Shown: positions 55,962 through 64,000 of the stretch, piece after piece
Layout of the letters: every line of letters begins with the position of its first letter
Position numbering within the stretch: the first letter of the stretch is position 1
Assembly (NCBI RefSeq): GCF_005884405.1
Contig: NZ_VCAO01000001.1
Location: 490,304 to 554,303, forward strand
Direction of reading: 5' to 3'
Source of the DNA: Qipengyuania marisflavi
Lineage (GTDB): Bacteria > Pseudomonadota > Alphaproteobacteria > Sphingomonadales > Sphingomonadaceae
Length of the DNA: 64,000 nt
Program-made: the position numbers and the translations under genes
Notes under the pieces: generated by a model
Databases searched by the model: none
Told to the model about the DNA's origin: nothing
Seen by the model: the letters and a program-made list of their open reading frames with translations, nothing else

Positions 55962-57809
55962 TCACCAACCCGACTTCTGCCCCTTGTTCTGTTCGTCGAG
56001 CCATTTTTTAAGCGGCGCAAAATATTCGAGCATTGGTTTGGCGCTCATCTCGCGGGTGCCGGTAAATGCCGCCAGCGCATCGGGCCACGGCTTGGATGCG
56101 CCCATTTCCAGCATTGCATTCAGCTTCGCGCCGACCTGTTCGTTGCCATAGAACGAACAGCGGTGCAGCGGCCCGTCCCAGCCAGCTTCGTCACAAGCCG
56201 CCTTGTAGAACTGGAACTGCAGGATCCGCGCGAGGAAATAGCGGGTATAAGGGGTGGTCGCCGGAATGTGATATTTCGCACCGGGGTCAAACGCATCGGC
56301 AGGCCGCTCGACCGGCGGGACGATCCCCTGATACTGACGCTTCAGATCATGCCACGCGCTGTTGTAAGTGGCCGGTGTGATCGAGCCGTCGAATACACCC
56401 CAGCGCCATTTGTCGACCAGCAGTCCGAATGGCAGGAAGGCGACCTTGTCCATCGCCTGACGCAACAGCAGGCCGATATCCTTGTCCGCTGTGGGCACAT
56501 TTGCCCGGTCCAGCATCCCTATCTGCACCAGATATTCGGGTGTGATCGACAATGCGATCATGTCGCCGATGGCCTCGTGGAAGCCATCATTTGCGCCGTT
56601 AAGATAGGTATAAGGCTGTTCGTTATAGGCGCGCTGGTAGTAGTTATGGCCCAGCTCGTGATGGATCGTCACGAAGTCATCGCCATTCTTCTTGATGCAC
56701 ATCTTGATGCGGATATCGTCCTTATTGTCGAGATTCCATGCGCTGGCATGGCACACCACATCGCGATCCGCCGGCTTGGTGAACAGGCTGCGCGTCCAGA
56801 AGGTTTCGGGCAGCGGTTCAAAACCCAGCGAGGAGAAGAACCCCTCACCCGCCTTGACCATATCCACTTCGCTCAGGCCCTTGGCGGCGATCAGATCAGT
56901 GATATCATAACCGACATCGCCCGCACCGGGAGGCGCGACCAGCGGATAGATATTGCCCCATTCCTGCGCCCACATATTGCCCAGCAGATCGGCGCGGATC
57001 GGGCCGGTCTTGGCCTGCACCGAATCGCCGTGTTTCTGGTTCAGCTTGGTGCGGACATAGGTGTGCAGCGCTTCGTAAAGGGGGCGGGTTTCCTGCCACA
57101 GCCGCTCTGTCATGGCGGTGAATTCGGCCGGGTCCATGTCATAACCCGAACGCCACATCGCGCCGGTATCGTCAAAGCCCAGCTCGGCTGCGCCTTCATT
57201 GGCGATACTGACCATGCGCGCGTAATCGCTCTTCATTGGCGCGCCGACATTGCTGTGCCAGCTGGCCCACATCTCGGCCAGTTCGGCAGGCGTGCGATCA
57301 AGGTTGCCCATCTCCGCCTCGATGTCCGAACCGTTGATCGGCTTGCCGTTCAGAACGCCCATGCCCTTACCGTATTGGCTGGACAGGCTGGTGGAGATTT
57401 CGTTGAGCTCAGTCGCGGCGCCCGCTGTGGTCGGAGCGGGCAACACCAGCCCGTTGCGCAGGATGTCGAGCTTGCGTTTCACATCAGCATCAAGCCCGGC
57501 GATACCGGCATATTTCGCCGCTTCGAGCGCGTATTTCACGCTCTTTTCCGTACCAACCGCATTGATCCGCGCGGCCATCGCGTCGGTATCTTCAGTGATG
57601 AAATTGTAGTTCACCCAGTTCACCTGGCTTGATTCCACCGAATAGGCGAACAGATCCTTCTCGGCATCGGCGACAAACTTTGCCGCGCCAGCCGGAGTCA
57701 GAGCGTATTCTGCTGCCGCTTCCATAGTGTCGGACATGTGGTGGTCGGCCAGAGCGGGGGCGGCCAGCGAGATGGCGAGCGCAGACAGCGCTACAGATGC
57801 GAGTTTCAT
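55962..57809 (-). CDS. M2 family peptidyl-dipeptidase (angiotensin-converting-enzyme type)
   Basis: 615 residues. A signal peptide ends near 'LAAPALADHH'. The zinc site is 'TIHHELGHNYYQRAY' (HExxH with the flanking ACE-type context), and the third ligand Glu is in 'GANDGFHEAIGDMIALS'. 'PFGLLVDKWRWGVF' and 'YFLARILQFQFYKAAC' are M2 hallmarks. It removes C-terminal dipeptides from exported or imported oligopeptides in the periplasm. The ATG at 57809 has AGAGGA upstream. Confidence 0.93.
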   Translation of the reverse strand: MKLASVALSALAISLAAPALADHHMSDTMEAAAEYALTPAGAAKFVADAEKDLFAYSVESSQVNWVNYNFITEDTDAMAARINAVGTEKSVKYALEAAKYAGIAGLDADVKRKLDILRNGLVLPAPTTAGAATELNEISTSLSSQYGKGMGVLNGKPINGSDIEAEMGNLDRTPAELAEMWASWHSNVGAPMKSDYARMVSIANEGAAELGFDDTGAMWRSGYDMDPAEFTAMTERLWQETRPLYEALHTYVRTKLNQKHGDSVQAKTGPIRADLLGNMWAQEWGNIYPLVAPPGAGDVGYDITDLIAAKGLSEVDMVKAGEGFFSSLGFEPLPETFWTRSLFTKPADRDVVCHASAWNLDNKDDIRIKMCIKKNGDDFVTIHHELGHNYYQRAYNEQPYTYLNGANDGFHEAIGDMIALSITPEYLVQIGMLDRANVPTADKDIGLLLRQAMDKVAFLPFGLLVDKWRWGVFDGSITPATYNSAWHDLKRQYQGIVPPVERPADAFDPGAKYHIPATTPYTRYFLARILQFQFYKAACDEAGWDGPLHRCSFYGNEQVGAKLNAMLEMGASKPWPDALAAFTGTREMSAKPMLEYFAPLKKWLDEQNKGQKSGW

Positions 57810-57879
57810 AATGGGCGATCCTCTCAGATTGGGTAATTTGTAACCTCTGTGTCCGGATTGCACGTCCGGAGGCGGGGAA

Positions 57880-58398
57880 TCAAGCCACGCGCGCGCGAAT
57901 TCGGCGCAGCAGCAGTGCTGAAATCAGCGCGGCACCGGCAATAAGGAATGCGATGGTTTTGACGGGGCGCATCACAGCTGCCAGCAATGCCAGCGCGTCG
58001 CTGCCCTGAAAGCGGAAAAGTTGGATCGCCTGTGCAATGGTCTCGACATAATCGGTCGCAGTGAAGATGATGGCCGTTAGCGCGGCGATCATTCCGAGCA
58101 CGCGGACAGCACCCTGCCCGGTGCGGCGCAGCCACAATCCACCAAGCAGGCTCCCCAGCCCGTAAACGCCGATAAACAGCAAATCGCCCAGCACTGCGAT
58201 CCGTGCTTGCCCCTCAAGCCCCGCTGCGCGCCAGACCTGCTGTATCCGGTCGACCTCCGCTGCGCTGCCCGCCGCCTGATGATCGAGGACGCCGCCCGGC
58301 ACTGCGGTCTGCACGAGCGGGAGGCTGAGCATCACAACAATTGCGAACAGCACCATCCCGGCAGGCCAAAGCCACAAGAATGCACGCCGCAGCGTCAA
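57880..58398 (-). CDS. Hypothetical membrane protein, 4 TM segments
   Basis: 172 residues with spans near 10-30, 70-90, 100-120 and 140-165; a loop between the first two is periplasmic. No motif is recognised. Its ATG overlaps the stop of the upstream hydrolase by four bases, so it belongs to the minus-strand run from 60252. The function is unknown. Confidence 0.75.
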   Translation of the reverse strand: MTLRRAFLWLWPAGMVLFAIVVMLSLPLVQTAVPGGVLDHQAAGSAAEVDRIQQVWRAAGLEGQARIAVLGDLLFIGVYGLGSLLGGLWLRRTGQGAVRVLGMIAALTAIIFTATDYVETIAQAIQLFRFQGSDALALLAAVMRPVKTIAFLIAGAALISALLLRRIRARVA

Positions 58399-59159
58399 TT
58401 CGCCGCACCCAGCCAGTGGGCAATCGCCTGCCCCAGCTCAGGCTTAGTCACCGATCCCATATGCGTCCCCGGAACCGCGACATAGGTCGCATCGGGTAGT
58501 AGCTCCGCCAGATCCTCAGCAGAGCCATTGTCGTTGTCCTCGTCGCCGCACACCACCAGCGTGGGAATGGTGACGTGGGACAACAACGCAAGGTCCAGAT
58601 CGGGCATGGTGTCCAGCAGCAGCCGGGCGGCAATCCGATCCACCTTCTGCGAGCGCAGAAATTGCACCGAATACCACGCCGGATCGCCGCGCGGGATGGT
58701 GTCAAATTCGTCGATCACCCGCTTGAAAAAGACGCTGCGCTTCTCCCACTCGCCCAGACCCGCCGTGCCCATGCCGCCGATCACCAGACGTGCGGGCGTC
58801 AAAACTCCATGCGACACACCATGCAGCGCAGTGCGCGCGCCCAGCGAAAACCCGCTCAGATCATAATCATCAAGGCCCAGGTGATCGACCAGCGCCGCGA
58901 CATCGCGGACCAGCACATTGACGGGATACTTCGCCGGATCATGCGGCGCGCCGCTGTCGCCATGTACGCGAAAATCCAGCATCAGCACTTCATAGCCCAG
59001 CGCCGCAATCCGCTCGGCATGCCCCCACTTGATCCAGTTCATCTGGGCACTGGAAAACAGGCCGTGAAGTAGTAGCAGAGGCCGCCCCTCACCCATCCGG
59101 TGCAGCGTCAACTCAGTGCCGTCGAAGCTGGTGAAAACCTCTTTGCGAAGGACGTTCAC
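58395..59159 (-). CDS. Alpha/beta hydrolase
   Basis: 254 residues. The oxyanion region is 'LLLLHGLFSSAQMNWIKWG', the nucleophile is Ser in 'GFSLGARTAL', Asp is in 'VCGDEDNDNGSAEDL' and His in 'PGTHMGSVTKPELG'. The substrate is unknown. The GTG at 59159 overlaps the stop of the upstream GFA gene (GTGA) and has GGAGG upstream, indicating coupling. Confidence 0.85.
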   Translation of the reverse strand: MNVLRKEVFTSFDGTELTLHRMGEGRPLLLLHGLFSSAQMNWIKWGHAERIAALGYEVLMLDFRVHGDSGAPHDPAKYPVNVLVRDVAALVDHLGLDDYDLSGFSLGARTALHGVSHGVLTPARLVIGGMGTAGLGEWEKRSVFFKRVIDEFDTIPRGDPAWYSVQFLRSQKVDRIAARLLLDTMPDLDLALLSHVTIPTLVVCGDEDNDNGSAEDLAELLPDATYVAVPGTHMGSVTKPELGQAIAHWLGAAN

Positions 59160-59608
59160 TCCGGCACCTCCAGCCCGGCCGCTTTCCAGCGTTTGGCGAC
59201 ACTTTCCGTGGTCGCGCTGAAATGGCGCGGCAGGCTGCGCGTATCCAGCCATGCCTCGTGAATGCTTTCCGCCCCAGCGTGCGCCACGGGCACGAAATCG
59301 GCGGGGTCATCGAAGCTGCCGATAGTGAGATCGAACCCGCCCGCGCCATCCAGAAACGCAAAGCCCAGCGGGGTGCCGCATTGCGCGCAGAATGGGCGGT
59401 GCGCGATTGCGGAGCTTCGATACCAGTCAGGCTGCGTCAGCCAGCGGACATTTTCGGCGTCCACCTGCACAAATGCAGCAGCAATCCCGCCGGTCGCTTT
59501 CTGGCACATCCGGCAATGACACCAATAGGCGTCATGGCTGGCCAGATTGACTTCATAGCGCACACGTCCGCATTGGCAGCCGCCGGATTTGGTCACACTC
59601 TCGCTCAT
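59156..59608 (-). CDS. GFA-family protein (glutathione-dependent formaldehyde-activating type)
   Basis: 150 residues with zinc-binding cysteines in 'GGCQCGRVRYEV', 'WCHCRMCQKATGG' and 'FCAQCGTPLGFAF', the GFA/CENP-V fold. Many members bind zinc and glutathione-like thiols, but few have proved activity. Its ATG is coupled to the isomerase gene upstream (4-nt overlap) and its stop to the hydrolase downstream. Confidence 0.88.
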   Translation of the reverse strand: MSESVTKSGGCQCGRVRYEVNLASHDAYWCHCRMCQKATGGIAAAFVQVDAENVRWLTQPDWYRSSAIAHRPFCAQCGTPLGFAFLDGAGGFDLTIGSFDDPADFVPVAHAGAESIHEAWLDTRSLPRHFSATTESVAKRWKAAGLEVPE

Positions 59609-60252
59609 CGCCGCTGCAATCCCTTCTGCTCCATGCGCCAGCGCGCCATATCTATGCGGTCTTGTCCGAAGAAAGGTTCGCCCTCGAATAGCAGCGTCGG
59701 AACGCCCCAGTGACCCGCCGTTTCCAATGTGTTCTGGTTGTCGGCGATTTCGGTTTCGAGCGCGTCCTTATCATCTACCGCTTCTGCGTCGAGCTCAGCC
59801 AGATCGAGTCCGGCCCGTTCGGCAGCCCCGGCCAGATGGTCCCCCTCGTTCCACCCGTCGGCGCCGCCCCAGATCAGCTGCCCCGCCTCATGCGCGAAGA
59901 TCAGACCCTTGCCGCGCCGGGCGGCGGCCTGACCCAGCCGGGTGATGCGCCGGATATGCGGCTGATCATCAGCAGTCTTGCGGGTCGCCACATCCTGAAC
60001 AATGGGGTCGGGACGCGGCGCGCCAAAGGGGATGCCGTGGAACTGTGCCACGCGCATCATGTCAAGGAAGGTATAGCCCAGCCAGTTGGGGTGGTTGCGC
60101 TCAAAAAAGTCGGGCTGACGAATGGCCAGCGGCCAGACCGGGCGCAGCGCGATGGCGAGGTCGAATTCCTCGATCATGGCGCGGTATCGCCCCACCGACA
60201 GATAGCTGTAGGGCGAGCGGAAGCTGAAAAATAGATCTGCGGTCAAGGTCAT
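59605..60252 (-). CDS. 2-hydroxychromene-2-carboxylate isomerase-like (DsbA-family, glutathione S-transferase kappa fold)
   Basis: 215 residues. 'LFFSFRSPYSYLSVGRYRAMIEE' is the active-site region of the HCCA isomerase/GST-kappa group, where Ser replaces the DsbA cysteine. 'AHWGVPTLLFEGEPFFGQDRIDMARW'-type sequence closes the thioredoxin fold. The related enzyme in naphthalene catabolism is glutathione-dependent. Here, with GFA and hydrolase genes overlapping, a small thiol-dependent detoxification operon is plausible, but the substrate is unknown. Confidence 0.85.
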   Translation of the reverse strand: MTLTADLFFSFRSPYSYLSVGRYRAMIEEFDLAIALRPVWPLAIRQPDFFERNHPNWLGYTFLDMMRVAQFHGIPFGAPRPDPIVQDVATRKTADDQPHIRRITRLGQAAARRGKGLIFAHEAGQLIWGGADGWNEGDHLAGAAERAGLDLAELDAEAVDDKDALETEIADNQNTLETAGHWGVPTLLFEGEPFFGQDRIDMARWRMEQKGLQRR

Positions 60253-60285
60253 GCCCTGCCTTGTCGCGCAGAGTTTTGCGCTAGT

Positions 60286-60828
60286 CTAGCGGAAGAAGCA
60301 CTGCGTCCCGGCGTAGAGGGCGGAGACCGCGCCATCCTCGGTAAACCCGCCCAGTCGCTCGCCAAAGGCGAATTCCTCGCCCAGCGTGCTGTCAGCGATA
60401 GGGGCATAGCCGCTGCGCGCCTGCAATTCGGCGAGCGGCGTGCCGATGCGGATATTGCTGTCGGTTGCCAGTTCACCATCGTCGCCGCGCAGGAACCAGC
60501 CGACGAACGCCGCATCCTGGAATTGCACCGTCAGCCCGCCCGGAAAGTCAACACTGATCATCGGACCTGCGCCGCACTCGTCCATCGCCATCGGCTGCTG
60601 CGGCGATCCCAGCACCGCTTCAAGCGCAGCAACAAGCCGCTCTTGATCGGCGGAAAATGCAAAGGCGTTTTTGCCGATCGCCAGTCCCTGCCCGCGCAGT
60701 ATGACCGTATCATCGGCCAGCGCGGCCGTGCCGTCGCGTTCCATCTGATGGCGTTCCAGCGGCGATGGCGCATCGCTGCCGCAACCAGCGATCAGCAAGG
60801 GCACAATAGCAAGAGCTGCCAACCGCAT
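60286..60828 (-). CDS. Putative lipoprotein, unknown function
   Basis: 180 residues with a short signal peptide and lipobox 'LLIAGC' at 12-17. The remainder is soluble and rich in Gly, Ala and Asp, without a known motif; two further cysteines (MDECGAG and the penultimate region TQCFF) might form a disulphide. It starts 4 nt after the asd stop on the same strand. Confidence 0.7.
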   Translation of the reverse strand: MRLAALAIVPLLIAGCGSDAPSPLERHQMERDGTAALADDTVILRGQGLAIGKNAFAFSADQERLVAALEAVLGSPQQPMAMDECGAGPMISVDFPGGLTVQFQDAAFVGWFLRGDDGELATDSNIRIGTPLAELQARSGYAPIADSTLGEEFAFGERLGGFTEDGAVSALYAGTQCFFR

Positions 60829-60832
60829 CGGC

Positions 60833-61858
60833 TTAACCTTTCTTCAGGCAATCGCGCCCGAGCAATTCGGCGATTTGCACCGCATTCAGCGCCGCGCCCT
60901 TGCGCAGATTGTCCGACACGCACCACAGATTGATACCGTTTTCGACAGTCGGGTCTTCACGCACGCGGCTTATATAGGTGGCGCTGTCGCCGGCGGCATC
61001 GACGGGCGTGATATAGCCTCCATCCTCACGCTTATCGATCAGCATGCAGCCGGGCGCCTCGCGCAGAATGTCCTGTGCCTGCTCGGCAGAAATCTCGTTT
61101 TCGAACTCTATGCTCACCGCTTCGGAATGGCCCACGAACACCGGCACCCGCACACAGGTTGCCGTCAGCTTGATCTTGGGGTCGAGGATTTTCTTGGTTT
61201 CGACCACCATCTTCCATTCTTCCTTGGTCGAGCCATCGTCCAGGAACACGTCGATATGCGGGATCACGTTGAAGGCGATCTGTTTGGTGAAGGTCACAGC
61301 CTCCATCGGGTCCCCGACAAAAATCGCGCGGCTTTGCTGGAACAGTTCGTCCATACCTGCCTTGCCCGCGCCGGAAACCGATTGGTAGGTCGAGACGACA
61401 ACCCGCTTGATCGTCGCGGCATCGTGCAGCGGCTTGAGCGCCACTACCAGCTGCGCCGTCGAACAATTGGGATTGGCGATGATGTTGCGCTTGGCATAGC
61501 CGTGGATCGCGTCGGGGTTCACTTCGGGCACGATCAGCGGGACGTCCGGGTCCATGCGGTAAAGCGAAGAATTATCGATTACCACGCAGCCCGCCGCAGC
61601 CGCCTTGGGCGCGTAATCCTTGGCCACGCCCGATCCAGCCGCGAACAAAGCGATGTCCCAGCCGGCCCAATCGAAATGTTCGATATTATGGCATTTGAGC
61701 ATCCGGCCCGTGTCGCCAAACTCCACTTCGCTGCCTTGCGAACGGCTGCTGGCAACCGCCGCCAGCTCATCAATCGGGAACTCGCGCTCGGCCAGCACCT
61801 GCATCAGCTCGCGCCCGACATTGCCCGTGGCACCCACCACAACGACACGATAACCCAA
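60833..61858 (-). CDS. asd: Aspartate-semialdehyde dehydrogenase
   Basis: Converts aspartyl phosphate to aspartate semialdehyde for Lys/DAP, Thr and Met synthesis. It has 341 residues from a TTG at 61858 with GGAG 7 nt upstream. 'YRVVVVGATGNVGRELMQVL' is the NADP motif, the catalytic Cys is in 'NPNCSTAQLVVAL', and 'VSTYQSVSGAGKAGMDEL', 'NVIPHIDVF' and 'VPVFVGHSEAVSIEF' (His) complete the site. The GTG opening the frame at 61951 adds 31 non-conserved residues and was rejected. Confidence 0.95.
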   Translation of the reverse strand: MGYRVVVVGATGNVGRELMQVLAEREFPIDELAAVASSRSQGSEVEFGDTGRMLKCHNIEHFDWAGWDIALFAAGSGVAKDYAPKAAAAGCVVIDNSSLYRMDPDVPLIVPEVNPDAIHGYAKRNIIANPNCSTAQLVVALKPLHDAATIKRVVVSTYQSVSGAGKAGMDELFQQSRAIFVGDPMEAVTFTKQIAFNVIPHIDVFLDDGSTKEEWKMVVETKKILDPKIKLTATCVRVPVFVGHSEAVSIEFENEISAEQAQDILREAPGCMLIDKREDGGYITPVDAAGDSATYISRVREDPTVENGINLWCVSDNLRKGAALNAVQIAELLGRDCLKKG

Positions 61859-61957
61859 AATATTTCTCCAATCAGATTGCCGGGCCGAGATAGCGCCCCG
61901 TGGCGGTTTCGCAATGACAGCGGTGCTTTTGCCAGGTGAAGCCCTGATCACACAAAC

Positions 61958-64000
61958 TCACTGCGGCGGGGTCACCCCATGCGCTTCGAGGAAGCGGAAC
62001 ACCGTGTTGTAGCGATGCGGGCTGATCTGCTCGCCCGACACGCGGTGCGTAAAGCCGGGATAGAGCATCATTTCGAACGGAACATTCGCACCCTGCATTT
62101 CGGCTATCAGTGCAGTAGCATTTTCAAACACCACATTGTCATCCGCCATGCCGTGGATCAGCAACAATGGATCGGCGATCTTAACCGAATCCGCGATTAC
62201 CGCGCTCTTGGCATAGGCCGCGCCATCGGCCTGAGGCGTTCCCATATAGCGTTCGGTATAATGGGTGTCATACAGCTCCCATTTGGTCACCGGCGCGCCC
62301 GAGATACCCGCTGCATAAAGGCCGGGATCGGCCTGAAGCTGCTTCAGGGTCATGTATCCGCCGTAGGACCAGCCATCTATTGCGATCTTGGCCGGATCGA
62401 CGAACGGCAGCGACTTGAGGAACAGCGCGCCCGCCTTCTGGTCGGCAACTTCGACGCTGCCCATAGCGCGATAGATCGGCTGTTCGAAAGCCACCCCGCG
62501 ATTTGCGCTGCCGCGATTGTCGAGCTCGAAATAGATGTAGCCTTTGTCAGCAATCGCCTGTTCCAGTGCGCCGGTCCAATTGCGCTGGACCAATTGCGGA
62601 CCCGGCCCGCCATAATGGTAGAAATAGACCGGATAACGCTTGCCCGGCTCCATCTCTGGCTTGATCATCTTGTAATGAAGCGTGGTCCCGTCTTCCGCGC
62701 GAATGGTGCCGAATTCGGGCATAAGGTGGCTGGCAACGAAGGGCGCGTAGGGGTGATCCCCATCCAGCGCGTTCTCCTCAATCCACGCGAGCCGCTGACC
62801 CGCTGCATCGGCAATATAGCTCTGCGTCGGCTGATCGGGCTTTGACCGCGAGACAAGCAGCGTCTGCGCTTTCTCGTCCATAGTCGCCGAATTGACATAG
62901 GCGCTGTCCGTCAGCTGGGTGATCGCGGAGGGATTGGCCAGACTGAAGCCATAGACCTGCTGCGCCAGCACATCGTCCTTTGTGCCCTGGAAATACACGC
63001 GCCCCTGCGCCTGATTGACGCCGACCAGCTTGGTCACTACCCACTCGCCGCTGGTCAGCTTGTTCCATGTGCCATCGGCAAAGCGATAGAAATGCCCGTA
63101 CCCGTCACGTTCTGACCACCATAGCAGCGATCCGTCATCGAGCCATTTGTAATTATCGGAAAGGTTGATCCAGTAATCCTGCGCCGCCGCTCGCTCGGTA
63201 AACAGAACTTGGCTGGCACCTGTCGCCGGATCAACCTTGAGCATATCGAGCACGGTCTGATCGCGGTTCTGGCGCTGGACATACAGCGCATTGCCATCGG
63301 GCGACCAGTCGACGCGCGGGATGTAGATGTCGGTATCCGGCCCGAGATCGACCTTCACGCGGTTCTTGCCATCGGGGTCCATCACATAAAGCTCGACCAC
63401 TGCATTGGCGCTCCCCGCCACGGGATAGCGTTGTTCGAAAACCTTGGTCCCGGTTGCGCCGATGGCTGCGCGGGTGACGACACCAACGCCGCTCTCATCG
63501 AACCGCTCGACCGCGAGGCGGCGGTCCTGGGGGTGCCACCAATAGCCGGTAAGCCGTCCCATTTCCTCTTGCGCGACAAACTCTGCCTCGCCCCAGCGGA
63601 TGGTCTCCTTGCCCTCTTGCGGTGTGATCGGCTGCGCCGCGCCGCCAACCGGGCCGACCCAAAGCCGCCCTTCGCGCACAAAGGATACGAAGCCGCCCTG
63701 CTCGCTTAGCGCGGGATTGAGTTCGCTGGCTTCGGTGTCGGTCAGGCGAACCGTCTCGCCGCCCAGCCGCGCCAGATAGAGATCACCGTCCAGCGGCACG
63801 AGGACTGCCTTGCCATCTGCGCTCCACTGGTAATCGACGATCCCTTTCAGGCTGCCGATCCGCGCGCGCTCGCGCTGCATTTTCTCTGCCTCGGACAATT
63901 CGCGCCCGGTGCCCAGCTGCTCGCTATCGACCAGCATTCGCCATTCGCCTGTGGTGCGGTCATAGCCCCACAGATCATAGCGCTCCTTGTCCTCCACACG
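61958..64000 (-). CDS. S9 family peptidase (dipeptidyl-peptidase IV type), N-terminus outside the window
   Basis: At least 680 residues, open to the right edge. A DPP-IV beta-propeller region (to about residue 420) is followed by the S9 catalytic domain: nucleophile in 'IDGWSYGGYMTL', Asp in 'LLIHGMADDNVVFENA' and His in 'YPGFTHRVSGEQ', plus 'RYPVYFYHYGGPGPQLV'. Propeller glutamates 'FVAQEEMGR', which bind the substrate amino terminus in DPP-IV, are visible. It releases N-terminal dipeptides, probably in the periplasm. Any signal peptide is beyond the window. Confidence 0.92.
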   Translation of the reverse strand, partial: RVEDKERYDLWGYDRTTGEWRMLVDSEQLGTGRELSEAEKMQRERARIGSLKGIVDYQWSADGKAVLVPLDGDLYLARLGGETVRLTDTEASELNPALSEQGGFVSFVREGRLWVGPVGGAAQPITPQEGKETIRWGEAEFVAQEEMGRLTGYWWHPQDRRLAVERFDESGVGVVTRAAIGATGTKVFEQRYPVAGSANAVVELYVMDPDGKNRVKVDLGPDTDIYIPRVDWSPDGNALYVQRQNRDQTVLDMLKVDPATGASQVLFTERAAAQDYWINLSDNYKWLDDGSLLWWSERDGYGHFYRFADGTWNKLTSGEWVVTKLVGVNQAQGRVYFQGTKDDVLAQQVYGFSLANPSAITQLTDSAYVNSATMDEKAQTLLVSRSKPDQPTQSYIADAAGQRLAWIEENALDGDHPYAPFVASHLMPEFGTIRAEDGTTLHYKMIKPEMEPGKRYPVYFYHYGGPGPQLVQRNWTGALEQAIADKGYIYFELDNRGSANRGVAFEQPIYRAMGSVEVADQKAGALFLKSLPFVDPAKIAIDGWSYGGYMTLKQLQADPGLYAAGISGAPVTKWELYDTHYTERYMGTPQADGAAYAKSAVIADSVKIADPLLLIHGMADDNVVFENATALIAEMQGANVPFEMMLYPGFTHRVSGEQISPHRYNTVFRFLEAHGVTPPQ

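Noticed and set aside
55824-57632. 602-residue plus-strand open frame opposite the M2 peptidase
   Set aside because: Antisense shadow of a gene with complete zinc motifs; no domain of its own.

Overview
The window reads as chromosome of a high-G+C alphaproteobacterium, most likely Sphingomonadales (Erythrobacteraceae-like). This is inferred from a genome-encoded sdhCDA, a ProB carrying a PUA domain, the rpsF-rpsR-rplI block, a class II-like PHA synthase with its depolymerase, M2 and S9 peptidases, and many TTG/GTG starts behind good Shine-Dalgarno sequences. No rRNA, tRNA, CRISPR array or insertion sequence was recognised. The first gene (cyclophilin) and the last (S9 peptidase) run off the window.

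Layout. 1-7 kb: cyclophilin, two small envelope genes, sdhA/sdhD/sdhC (no sdhB here), an SDR, prmA and a DUF2459 protein. 7-17.5 kb: an FAD-linked sugar-lactone oxidase, ligA, an alpha/beta hydrolase, recN, a CapA-like protein, a membrane diguanylate cyclase and bamD. 17.7-22.6 kb: a Flp-type pilin sequence without a usable start, divergent proB/proA, and a complete bacterial lipoxygenase reading frame broken by two in-frame stop codons. 22.7-26.7 kb: a paralogous diguanylate cyclase whose frame runs about 500 nt antisense into a response regulator and a MASE1 hybrid histidine kinase. 26.9-30.4 kb: an accessory patch with an HTH protein, an HNH endonuclease, and two low-G+C genes, one a DUF3644 protein with a HEPN-like RNxxxH motif. 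30.4-37 kb: lepA and two tandem PAS-GGDEF-EAL-PilZ paralogues, one with a ruined EAL site. 37-41 kb: ferredoxin-NADP reductase, phaC and phaZ. 41-50 kb: DUF2855, dnaN, fabG-fabD, a divergent ldcA-like/mpl recycling pair, a 7TM GGDEF protein and DUF808. 50.5-58 kb: rpsF-rpsR-rplI with a clear terminator, amn, a SIMPL protein, rimK with a RimB-like protease, and an M2 peptidase. 58-64 kb: a compact minus-strand run of small metabolic genes, a lipoprotein, asd and an S9 peptidase.

Themes. Five GGDEF proteins within 34 kb, none with the usual RxxD inhibitory site, together with rimK/rimB near rpsF, suggest heavy c-di-GMP use. Several loci look to be in decay or recent change: the lipoxygenase with two nonsense codons, the pilin without a start, the read-through C-terminus of one cyclase, and the degenerate EAL domain. 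Start codons were chosen by reading frame and Shine-Dalgarno position; family names rest on recognised motifs, not on searches.
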